A stretch of 64,000 nucleotides of DNA from Mycobacterium sp. NBC_00419. GTDB taxonomy: Bacteria > Actinomycetota > Actinomycetes > Mycobacteriales > Mycobacteriaceae. Positions 35,072 to 42,527 of the stretch are shown piece after piece. Under the pieces are notes generated by a model that was not told the DNA's origin, ran no database searches, and was given only the letters and a program-made list of their open reading frames with translations. A program made the translations under genes and the position numbers. The stretch covers positions 3,720,001 through 3,784,000 of the forward strand of contig NZ_CP107931.1 in NCBI RefSeq assembly GCF_036023875.1, written 5' to 3'. The number at the start of each line of letters is the position of its first letter. The stretch's first letter is position 1.

Positions 35072-35770
35072 CTAGAGGAGGGAAACGCCCGCCAGGCGGC
35101 GCAGCTGCACAGCCGACGCCGGAATCATCGAGGCGAGCTTGGCCGCCTCATCGCGGTCGGCAGCCCGCAACAGATAGAAGCCGCTGGCCACCTCCGCGCC
35201 CTCTGCGAACGGCCCGTCGGTCAAGAGCACCGCGCCATCGCGCACCCGCACCGTCGTTGCGGTGCTCGGGGGATGCAGCGGCGCCCCGCCGAGTGCGTGG
35301 TCGCCCGCCGCGGCACCGAAATCGCCATGCCGACGGGCAACCGCGTCCCACTCGGGTGTGCCCGGCGTGGTGACATCGGCGGGAGGTTCCAAAAGCAGAG
35401 CCAGCCAGTCGCCGCCGGTGATCGGCTGAGCCGGGGGAGCCCAATGCACCATCGGCCACACCTCGACTGCGCCGTACCGGGCGGCCGGCACCTGTTCGGC
35501 CAGCTTGAGGGCGTCGTCGAGGTTGTCGGCTTCGAAGACGTAGAAGCCACCGGCGACCTCCGCGCCCTCGGCGAACGGGCCGTCGGTGATCACCGGATGG
35601 TCGGGTCCGCCGTCGATCCGGAGGCCTTCGGAAATCGGGGCCAGCGCGTCGCCGCCGCGGATGGCCTCGCGCGCCCGCGCGTGGAAGTCGTGGTACGCCT
35701 GCATCTCCGTCTGCGCATCCTCGGGTGCGAGGTCACGCTCGGGCGTCTGGAGCAGAGCGAAGTAGTACAT
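35072..35770 (-). CDS. YCII-related protein with two DGPF domains
   Basis: A 232-residue protein made of two tandem DGPF units. Unit one has YYFALLQTPERDL and TDGPFAEGAEVAGGFYVFEADNLDDALKLAE; unit two has LTDGPFAEGAEVASGFYLL and RDEAAKLASM. Most DGPF proteins have a single domain of about 110-120 residues, so this is a fusion or duplication. It is the first gene of the operon with the ECF42 sigma factor. Its biochemical role is unknown; a sensory partner for the sigma factor is inferred from the constant gene pairing. Confidence 0.88.
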   Translation of the reverse strand: MYYFALLQTPERDLAPEDAQTEMQAYHDFHARAREAIRGGDALAPISEGLRIDGGPDHPVITDGPFAEGAEVAGGFYVFEADNLDDALKLAEQVPAARYGAVEVWPMVHWAPPAQPITGGDWLALLLEPPADVTTPGTPEWDAVARRHGDFGAAAGDHALGGAPLHPPSTATTVRVRDGAVLLTDGPFAEGAEVASGFYLLRAADRDEAAKLASMIPASAVQLRRLAGVSLL

Positions 35771-35880
35771 CGTGGCCGTCCTCGAGTCGGGAGTGCAACC
35801 CTGTGTTGCACTCTCTACCTGTTCGACGAACGACGATCGCCCGATCCGACAGACCCCGCCGATGAAAATGCCAACGGAGA

Positions 35881-36780
35881 CTACGCGGAGGCGGCGGCAC
35901 CCGGCTTGAGGTAGGTCACGAGGCTGACGTCGAGCGTCTCGTCGAGGTAGTAGTACTGGCAGCCCGTGAGGTACTTCATGTAGTTGTCGTAGCTCTCGAC
36001 ACCGGCCGCCGCGATGGCCTCGTCCTTGTGCTGCTCCAGGCGCGCCGCCCAGATGCCAAGGGTCTTGATGTAGTGGTTGCGCAGCGACAGCGGTTCAGGC
36101 ACGACGAACCCGGCCTTCTCCCCGTGCGCGACCAACATCTTCGTGCTCGGGATGCGGCCACCCGGGAAGATCACGTCGACCATGAACTTGGCGAAGCGGG
36201 CCAACTCGAACGTCAGCTTCCTGCCACGGGCAATCAGGTCGTCCGGGTGGTAGCCGCAGCTGCTCTGGATGGTCATGCGGCCGTCGTCGGGCAGGATGTC
36301 GAAGCACCGCTTGTAGAACTCGTCGAAGCGCTCGAAGCCGAAGTGCTCGATGGCCTCGATCGAGACGATCCGGTCCACCGGCGAGTGGAACTGCTCCCAG
36401 CCCTCGAGCCGCACGTCGAAGGTGCGATCGCTGTCGACACCGGCCAGCAGCTGATCGCAGTAGGCTTTCTGGTTCTTCGACAAGGTCAGCCCGATGACGT
36501 TGACGTCGTACTTCTCCATCGCGCGCTGCAATGTCAGTCCCCAGCCGCAGCCCACCTCGAGCAGGGTCATCCCGGGCTTGAGGTCCAACCGATCGAGGTG
36601 CTGGTCGACATTGGCGACCTGGGCTTCCGACAGAGTGGCATTCGGTCCGGTGTAGTACGCGCAGCTGTACTTGCGGGTCGGATCCTGGAACACGCCGAAG
36701 AAGTCGTCCGACAGGTCGTAGTGAGCCTGGATCTCCTCGAAATGGGGCCGCATGTCCTTGGTATCGGTTGCCTCGGGCAT
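35881..36780 (-). CDS. Mycolic acid cyclopropane synthase/methyltransferase (MmaA4-like)
   Basis: A 299-residue SAM-dependent enzyme acting on meromycolate chains. It has [24 protein letters not shown] loop [28 protein letters not shown] (bicarbonate-site glutamate) and NYMKYLTGC. Features [37 protein letters not shown] and the YLKPGAAA end recall M. tuberculosis MmaA4 (Hma), which makes hydroxymycolate; exact specificity cannot be told. It is one of two such genes here, 125 bases apart. Confidence 0.92.
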   Translation of the reverse strand: MPEATDTKDMRPHFEEIQAHYDLSDDFFGVFQDPTRKYSCAYYTGPNATLSEAQVANVDQHLDRLDLKPGMTLLEVGCGWGLTLQRAMEKYDVNVIGLTLSKNQKAYCDQLLAGVDSDRTFDVRLEGWEQFHSPVDRIVSIEAIEHFGFERFDEFYKRCFDILPDDGRMTIQSSCGYHPDDLIARGRKLTFELARFAKFMVDVIFPGGRIPSTKMLVAHGEKAGFVVPEPLSLRNHYIKTLGIWAARLEQHKDEAIAAAGVESYDNYMKYLTGCQYYYLDETLDVSLVTYLKPGAAASA

Positions 36781-36905
36781 GGTGATTCAAACCTTCCTAG
36801 ATTTCCTGCACCACGGCCCCCGCGTGTGGTGGTGTGTGGCCGTCAGTATGCCTCATGTGACGCGGGCCATACCGTCGCGCCACCGGCGATCCGCAGAAAC
36901 TGCTG

Positions 36906-37790
36906 CTAGCTGTGCGTTTGTCGTGGTTGCTTCTCGAGCGTGAATTGGTCGACATCGATGTACCCGATTCGGAACGCCCGTGAACATCCTGTCAGGTACT
37001 TCATGTACCGGTCGTAGACCTCCTCGGACTGCACCGCGATCGCCTGATCCCGGTTGCCCTCGAGCGCCGCAGCCCACTGGTCCAGGGTTCGCGCGTAGTG
37101 CGGCTGCAGCGATTGCGTGCGGGTCACGGTGAAGCCGGCTCCGGCCGAATGCTCCTCGACCTTCTCGATCGACGGCAGGCGTCCGCCAGGGAAGATCTCG
37201 GTCAGGATGAACTTGACGAATTTCGCCACCTCGATGGTCAGCGGCATGCCGCGATCGGCCATCTGCGGCAACGTCAGCGCTGTGATCGTGTGCAGCAGCA
37301 TTACCCCGTCGTCGGGCAGCGCCTTGTAGGCCATGTTGAAGAAGTCGTTATAGCGGTCGAATCCGAAATGCTCGAAGGCGCCGATCGACACGATGCGGTC
37401 GACGGGTTCGTCGAACTCCTCCCAGCCCATCAGCTCGATGCGTGTGGTGCGCGGGCTCTCCGACGCGGCGAACATTCGTTCGACGTGGTCTCGCTGGTTC
37501 TTCGACAACGTCAGCCCGACGACGTTGACGTCGTACTTCTGGACCGCCCGCATCATCGTGGCGCCCCACCCGCAGCCGATGTCGAGCAACGTCATCCCGG
37601 GCTGCAGCCCCAGCTTGCCCAGCGCCAGGTCGATCTTGGCGAGCTGGGCCTGCTCCAGCGTCATCTCGTCGCGCTCGAAGTATGCGCAGCTGTAGGTCTG
37701 GGTGGGGTCGAGGAAGAGCCTGAAGAAGTCGTCCGACAGGTCGTAATGAGCCTGCACGTCGTCGAAATGAGGTGTGAGCCGTTTCGGCAT
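36906..37790 (-). CDS. Mycolic acid cyclopropane synthase (MmaA2/CmaA-like)
   Basis: A 294-residue enzyme of the same family: [82 protein letters not shown]-type stretch DGVMLLHTITALT and SLQPHYARTLDQWA match MmaA2/CmaA1 rather than MmaA4, so a cyclopropane-forming role is likely. The start is the ATG at 37788-37790 (AAAGG upstream); the open frame extends 14 codons further. M. tuberculosis has four genes at this position; only two are present here. Confidence 0.92.
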   Translation of the reverse strand: MPKRLTPHFDDVQAHYDLSDDFFRLFLDPTQTYSCAYFERDEMTLEQAQLAKIDLALGKLGLQPGMTLLDIGCGWGATMMRAVQKYDVNVVGLTLSKNQRDHVERMFAASESPRTTRIELMGWEEFDEPVDRIVSIGAFEHFGFDRYNDFFNMAYKALPDDGVMLLHTITALTLPQMADRGMPLTIEVAKFVKFILTEIFPGGRLPSIEKVEEHSAGAGFTVTRTQSLQPHYARTLDQWAAALEGNRDQAIAVQSEEVYDRYMKYLTGCSRAFRIGYIDVDQFTLEKQPRQTHS

Positions 37791-37887
37791 TGTTCGATGC
37801 GCCTTTCGCAGAATGCTTAAGGCAGCAACCACTCATCCCCCCCGACGGGATCTGCGATCACCGCGGTCTTGCTCCGACGAGCTTAGC

Positions 37888-38808
37888 TCAGTCCGCCGAA
37901 TGGCTCGCCTCGGAGAACGTCGTCTTCAACTCGCCGACGATGTCGTCCCACAACTCCTCGGGCAGATCGTGGGCCATCCCGTCGATCAGCACCAGACGCG
38001 CATTGGGGATCGCCGAGGCGATCGCGCGTCCGCCCGACGGACGCATCAATTTATCTGCGCGGCCGTGAATTACGACGGTAGGAGCACTGATCTGCCGGTC
38101 GTAACGCTTCAAGCTGCCACTGCCCAGTACCGCTCCGAAATGCCGCGCGATGCCCTGTGGGTAATGCGCCCGTTCGTAGGCCTCGATGGCCTCTTCGCGA
38201 AGCTTCTCCTCGGATGCCGGATAGCCCGGTGAGCCGATGATCCTGCTCACTCGAATCGAGTTCTCGACGATCACCTCACGCGGCGAGTCCGGTGACGGGC
38301 CTTTGATCAACGACAGCAGCGACTTGGGTGCCGGCGGCGGCAACAGCGCAGAATTGTTGGAGGAGAAGATGATTCCCAGTGCATTGGTGCGGTGGGCGTG
38401 CCGGGCGGCGAAGATCTGCGCGATCATGCCGCCCATCGACGCGCCGACGACATGCGCCTGGTCGACCTCGAGATGATCCAGCAGGTTGGCGGCGTCGTCG
38501 GCCATGTCTTCCAGCGTGTACACCGACCGGCTGGGCCGGCCGACGAAGGAGCGCAGCAGGCTGGGCACCAGAGCGCCGCCCGCGCGTTGGCCGTGCAGCT
38601 TCGACGACAACCCGACGTCGCGGTTGTCATAGCGGATGACGCGATGGCCCTGGTTGACCAGGCGCTCGCAGAAGCCGTTGCGCCACAACAGGAGTTGGGC
38701 TCCCAGGCCCATCACGAGCAACACCGGCGGGTCGCCGGGGTTGCCCATGTCCTCGTAGTAGATCTCCACACCGTCGGCTACTTGAGCCGTGCCGCTACGA
38801 ATCTCCAA
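37888..38808 (-). CDS. lipG: Alpha/beta hydrolase, LipG-like
   Basis: A 306-residue hydrolase: PVLLVMGLGAQLLLWRNGF (oxyanion region), YDNRDVGLSSK, nucleophile elbow VVGASMGGMIAQ (GASMG), acid in VIHGRADKLMRP and histidine in GMAHDLPEEL. Position between the mmaA genes and the ABC1 kinase matches M. tuberculosis lipG (Rv0646c), for which lipase/thioesterase activity has been reported. It lies 4 bases after the kinase gene, so the two are co-transcribed. Confidence 0.9.
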   Translation of the reverse strand: MEIRSGTAQVADGVEIYYEDMGNPGDPPVLLVMGLGAQLLLWRNGFCERLVNQGHRVIRYDNRDVGLSSKLHGQRAGGALVPSLLRSFVGRPSRSVYTLEDMADDAANLLDHLEVDQAHVVGASMGGMIAQIFAARHAHRTNALGIIFSSNNSALLPPPAPKSLLSLIKGPSPDSPREVIVENSIRVSRIIGSPGYPASEEKLREEAIEAYERAHYPQGIARHFGAVLGSGSLKRYDRQISAPTVVIHGRADKLMRPSGGRAIASAIPNARLVLIDGMAHDLPEELWDDIVGELKTTFSEASHSAD

Positions 38809-38812
38809 GGTT

Positions 38813-40159
38813 CTAGACCTCGACGTCGCTCTGATGTTCGCGGCTGACCTCGACCATGAAATTGGCGAAGTAGCCGGAGAACTGGGGATCGCTCATCATC
38901 TGCCATGTGGGTGCCAGCAGCTTCATGTACCGCTCCACGTAGAGGAACTGCTTGCCGATGAGCACCAGCTCACGCGGCAGCTTCACGTCGTAGGCATCGG
39001 CCAGCGTCGAGAGTTGCTTGCCGATATCGGCATAGGACATGTCGCCCAGGGTCTTCAACGTCAGCGGCTGGGCGAATGCCTCGAGGTCCTTGGCGGCTTG
39101 GGCTTCCGGCTTGACCGTGCCCACCGCGCCCAACAGCACCACGATCTTGCCCGCCGATGCGTGGTCCTTCTTGACCAGCAGCGAGTACACCAGTTCGCGT
39201 AGCAGCCAACGGGTTCGAGCGTCGATGCGGCCCATGATGCCGAAGTCCAGGAAGACGATCTTGCCGTCGTCGTCAACGAGCAGATTGCCCGCGTGCAGAT
39301 CGCCATGGAACAGGCCGTGCCGCAGCCCGCCCTCGAAGGTGGAGAACAGCAGCGCCTTGACGAGCTCGGTGCCGTCGAAGCCCTTCTTGCGGATCTCCTT
39401 GACGTCGTCTATCCGCACGCCCGCAACGCGCTCCATCGTCAGCACCCGCTCGCTGGTGAACTCCCAGTGCACCCGCGGAACGCGGATGTTGCGCCCCAAC
39501 GCCGAACCATGCAGACCCGACACCCAGGCCTCCATCGACTGCGCCTCGATCCGGAAGTTCAGCTCCTCGGCGAGGTTGTCGGAGAAGTCGGCCACCACAT
39601 CCTGGGCGGAGAGCCGCCGGCCCAGCTTGGCGAACTCGACGATCTGGGCGAAGCGCTTGAGGATCTGGAGATCGGCGGCGACCCGGCGCCGGATGCCCGG
39701 GCGCTGGATCTTGACGACGACCTCCTCTCCGCTGTGCAGGGTGGCGAAATGCACCTGGGCGATCGAGGCGGATGCGAACGGCTCCTCCTCGAACGTGGCG
39801 AACAGCTCACCCGGTTCGCCGCCGAGTTCCTGCTTGAACAGCTTGTGCACCTCGGCGGCGTCGGCCGGCGGGACCGCGTCGAGCAGGCTGCGGAACTCGC
39901 GGCTCATCGATTCGCCGAACGCGCCCGGGCTGGAGGCGATGATCTGGCCGAACTTGACGTAGGTGGGACCCAGCTCGGCGAAGGTCTGCGGAATCTCCTT
40001 GATGACCTTGTCCTGCCAGGGCCCACGGCCGGGCAACTTGGCCAGAACTCGGGCGCCGGTGCGAGTGAGCTGCCAACCCGTCGCACCGATGCGCGCCGCC
40101 TCGATCGGCAGCGGAACCCGATCGAGCTTGGCTACTTCGCGGTGTTTGGTCGAACTCAT
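38813..40159 (-). CDS. ABC1/AarF/UbiB family atypical kinase (Rv0647c orthologue)
   Basis: A 448-residue protein with the UbiB family signature K-x-G-Q (VKFGQIIASSPGAF), nucleotide lysine in VVKIQRPG, catalytic HGDLHAGNLLV and metal-binding FLDFG. UbiB proteins support isoprenoid-lipid synthesis and have ATPase activity. In this place, next to lipG and mycolate methyltransferases, a role in membrane or cell-wall lipid metabolism is possible. It is the first gene of the leftward lipG run, and is separated by 92 bases from the DinB genes. Confidence 0.92.
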   Translation of the reverse strand: MSSTKHREVAKLDRVPLPIEAARIGATGWQLTRTGARVLAKLPGRGPWQDKVIKEIPQTFAELGPTYVKFGQIIASSPGAFGESMSREFRSLLDAVPPADAAEVHKLFKQELGGEPGELFATFEEEPFASASIAQVHFATLHSGEEVVVKIQRPGIRRRVAADLQILKRFAQIVEFAKLGRRLSAQDVVADFSDNLAEELNFRIEAQSMEAWVSGLHGSALGRNIRVPRVHWEFTSERVLTMERVAGVRIDDVKEIRKKGFDGTELVKALLFSTFEGGLRHGLFHGDLHAGNLLVDDDGKIVFLDFGIMGRIDARTRWLLRELVYSLLVKKDHASAGKIVVLLGAVGTVKPEAQAAKDLEAFAQPLTLKTLGDMSYADIGKQLSTLADAYDVKLPRELVLIGKQFLYVERYMKLLAPTWQMMSDPQFSGYFANFMVEVSREHQSDVEV

Positions 40160-40251
40160 TCTTCCCAGTGTGCCAAACCGGCGCCTATTACCACCAATTT
40201 CCCGGTGGCGCAGCGACGGCGGTCACAATGATGTGTTTGCTGGCGGTCGTT

Positions 40252-40848
40252 TCACCGGTTCGGCGTCCACGGTGTCAACCATGGTTGCGGTTCCCGCTGC
40301 TCGGCCGCCGCGACGAGTTCGTACATGGTTGCGCCGTCGATGCTTTCGCGGATGATGTCGGCGTGGCCGGCATGACGGGCCAGCTCACTGATGATGTGCA
40401 GGAACACCCAGCGCACAGACCACGCCTCGACGTCGTGCGGGAACCACGGTGCGTCACGCGGTACCGGGACCGCCGCGTCGAGGTCCGCGGACTCGACCAG
40501 GCTCAGGGTTTCGGCGTTCTGGCGACCGTAGGCCGCCAGGACCTGCGCCAGCGATTCGTCGTCGCGCATCACGTATTGCTCCTCGTATTCCCTGGCGCGT
40601 TCCTCGAACGGTCGGGTGTCGGCCGGCGGTTCGCCGGGGGCGGCCGCAACGCGTTGCATCCAGCTGTTCTGGACCCCGGTGGCGTGGTTGATCAGCCCGC
40701 CGATCGACAGTGCACTGGCGGTCGGAGTCTGACGTGCCTGATCGTCGGTCAGGCCGTAGGCGACGGCGACGAAGGCGCTCTGCTGGTAGGCGAGAAACTC
40801 GCGCAGGGCGTGGCGTTCGTCGTGGACGGGTGGGGCGAGGGCGGGCAT
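40252..40848 (-). CDS. DinB-superfamily protein (DUF664-like)
   Basis: A 198-residue four-helix protein: FLAYQQSAFVAVAYGLTDDQAR, SIGGLINHATGVQNSWMQRV, and WVFLHIISELARHAGHADIIRE, where H in the last two gives the metal triad seen in mycothiol-dependent DinB enzymes. The start is the ATG at 40846-40848 with AAAGGA upstream; the open frame extends 14 codons more. It follows the second DinB gene by 11 bases, so the two form an operon. It may act on a small thiol adduct (family inference). Confidence 0.88.
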   Translation of the reverse strand: MPALAPPVHDERHALREFLAYQQSAFVAVAYGLTDDQARQTPTASALSIGGLINHATGVQNSWMQRVAAAPGEPPADTRPFEERAREYEEQYVMRDDESLAQVLAAYGRQNAETLSLVESADLDAAVPVPRDAPWFPHDVEAWSVRWVFLHIISELARHAGHADIIRESIDGATMYELVAAAEQREPQPWLTPWTPNR

Positions 40849-40859
40849 ATGGAATCCTT

Positions 40860-41465
40860 TCAGGAGTGGATGTACAGGTCTCGTAGACAAGCGATTTCGG
40901 CACCGTGGTGGATGACCTCGCGGTTGATGTGCAGAACCAGTTCGGACATCGGAAGGTCGGCATAGGGACCCTCGGCCGGGCCGCAGGGCCGGCGCAGATC
41001 ATCGTCGGTCAGGGCTCGCACCCCGGTGTTCCAGCGGTGGTATTCCTCGTCGAGTTGGGTCAGCGCGGTGTCGGCGCCGGTGGCATAGGTCCAACTCTGA
41101 TAGTCGGCGGGCGGGCCGGCGAAGTGGGAGTGGTTGCGCATCGCGAACACGCCGACGATGACGTGGGCCAGCCGCCACGCGATGGTGGTGAAGGGCTCCG
41201 GCTGCGGCGGCGGATACGAGAAATCGACGGTCGCTATCCCCGGGTCGCTTCGCTCCTGCCCGCCGGTGGCTATCCCCGGGTCGCTTCGCTCCTGCCCGCC
41301 GGTCGCTATCTCCGGGTCGCTTCGCTCCTGCCCACGGTGCACGGTCCAGCAGTCGGCCACCGGCTCCCAGAAGTACTCGGCATCGGTCAGGCCGTCCAGG
41401 CGCGGGCGCAACTGGTGCTGCCAGTGCCAGTCGAGCTGGTCGGCGAGTTGTCTGGTCCACGTCAT
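40860..41465 (-). CDS. DinB-superfamily protein with an inserted 12-residue repeat
   Basis: A 201-residue DinB-type protein: LRPRLDGLTDAEYFWEPVADCW near the N-terminus, FTTIAWRLAHVIVGVFAMRNH in the middle, and LVLHINREVIHHGAEIACLRDLY at the end with the HH-x-AE metal site. Between WTVHR and VDFSYPPP lie three copies of GQERSDP-x-IAT, encoded by a 36-base tandem repeat. It is the promoter-proximal gene of the pair and divergent from the WYL regulator at 41527, with a palindrome between them. Confidence 0.88.
   Translation of the reverse strand: MTWTRQLADQLDWHWQHQLRPRLDGLTDAEYFWEPVADCWTVHRGQERSDPEIATGGQERSDPGIATGGQERSDPGIATVDFSYPPPQPEPFTTIAWRLAHVIVGVFAMRNHSHFAGPPADYQSWTYATGADTALTQLDEEYHRWNTGVRALTDDDLRRPCGPAEGPYADLPMSELVLHINREVIHHGAEIACLRDLYIHS
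41233..41340. repeat. 36-base tandem repeat, three copies, inside a DinB gene
   Basis: Copies at 41233-41268, 41269-41304 and 41305-41340 share GCTATC, GGGTCGCTTCGCTCCTGCCC and are in frame. The third copy differs near its start and at its end. Its reverse strand (AGCGAAGCGACC) is a motif I know to be scattered widely in mycobacterial genomes. Confidence 0.92.
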
Positions 41466-41488
41466 GGGTCCAGGTTGTCAGCCATAGC

Positions 41489-41503
41489 GGACAGGTTCTG
41501 TCC
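41489..41503. promoter_or_regulatory. Candidate operator between the DinB operon and the WYL regulator
   Basis: A perfect inverted repeat GGACAG-GTT-CTGTCC lies in the 61-base gap, 23 bases from each start codon on either side. This is the place expected for autoregulation by a YafY/WYL-type repressor that also controls the DinB pair. Confidence 0.65.
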
Positions 41504-41526
41504 TCGAAGTGCGCGAGACTGGTGGC

Positions 41527-42477
41527 ATGCCGCAGACGACGAGCCGGGTGCTGCAACTTCTGGGGTTGCTGCAGTCGAGACGGGTGTGGTCCGGCCCCGA
41601 GCTGGCGCAGCGCCTCGGCGTGACCACCCGCAGCGTGCGCCGGGATGTCGACCGGCTGCGTGAGCTGGGCTATCCAGTGCACGCCAGCACCGGCCACGGT
41701 GGCGGCTACCAGCTGGGGGCGGGCGCTTCTTTGCCGCCGCTGCTGATCGATTCCGACGAGGCGGTCGCCATGGCGGTCTGCCTGCGCCTGGCCGCAGGCG
41801 GCAGCGTCGCAGGGATGGGTGAAGCGGCGCTGCGCGCGCTGAGCAAGCTCGACCAGGTGATGCCGGCCAAGCTGCGCTCGCAGGTCGCGGCCATTCACGA
41901 CTCGACAGTCACGCTGACGCCCAACCCTGAGACGCCGATCGACCCGGAGGTGTTGATGACGCTGGCGCGGGCCTGTCGCGACCACGAGCACGTCGACAGT
42001 TCCTACGTCGACCGCGCCGGCGCGCCCAGCAGCCGTCGACTCGAGCCCTATCAACTGGTCACCACCGGGCGGCGGTGGTACCTGCTGGCCTACGACCGCG
42101 ACCGCCACGACTGGCGGAGCCTTCGCTTGGACCGGATGGCCGATGTGCGGGCGCGGGGAACGACCTTCACCGTGCGGGACGCCCCCGACGCCGCCGCCTA
42201 CGTCGGCCGTGCGATCAGCGCCTCGCCGTACCGCTACGTTGCCCGCGTTCGCTATCGGGCATCCAAAGATGTTCTCGTGCAGCATTTCTCCCCGTCGTCG
42301 GTGACCGTCGAGGAGGACGGGCCCGATGCGTGCATCGTCGTCACCGGCGCTGACGACGCCCGGCGGCTGGCGCTGTACCTCGCGATGCCGGGCATCGCGT
42401 TCGAGGTGCTCGAGCCCGCCGAGGTGGCCGACGGAGCATCGGCGATGGCCCGGCTGCTGGCCGATGCGGTCACCTGA
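41527..42477 (+). CDS. HTH/WYL-domain transcriptional regulator (YafY type)
   Basis: A 316-residue regulator with an N-terminal HTH_11 domain (RVLQLLGLLQ, LAQRLGVTTRSVRRDVDRLRE, YPVHASTGHGGGYQLG), a WYL domain near 165-250 (SRRLEPYQLVTTGRRWYLLAYD, RSLRLDRM) and a C-terminal WCX region. Such proteins often sense small ligands or nucleic acids and lie beside DinB-like genes. The ATG at 41527 is chosen because homology begins at MPQTTSRVLQLL; the open frame extends six codons further. Confidence 0.92.
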   Translation: MPQTTSRVLQLLGLLQSRRVWSGPELAQRLGVTTRSVRRDVDRLRELGYPVHASTGHGGGYQLGAGASLPPLLIDSDEAVAMAVCLRLAAGGSVAGMGEAALRALSKLDQVMPAKLRSQVAAIHDSTVTLTPNPETPIDPEVLMTLARACRDHEHVDSSYVDRAGAPSSRRLEPYQLVTTGRRWYLLAYDRDRHDWRSLRLDRMADVRARGTTFTVRDAPDAAAYVGRAISASPYRYVARVRYRASKDVLVQHFSPSSVTVEEDGPDACIVVTGADDARRLALYLAMPGIAFEVLEPAEVADGASAMARLLADAVT

Positions 42478-42527
42478 TCATCGACGTGTTGCCCCGGTGA
42501 CGGGGGTATCGGTCGTAGATTGACCGC

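Noticed and set aside
41233..41340. CRISPR-like array
   Set aside because: The 36-base units are directly adjacent without spacers and are in frame with the DinB gene.
40999..42285. 428-codon minus frame across the DinB and WYL genes
   Set aside because: It crosses two well-supported genes and the divergent promoter; composition is that of a shadow frame.
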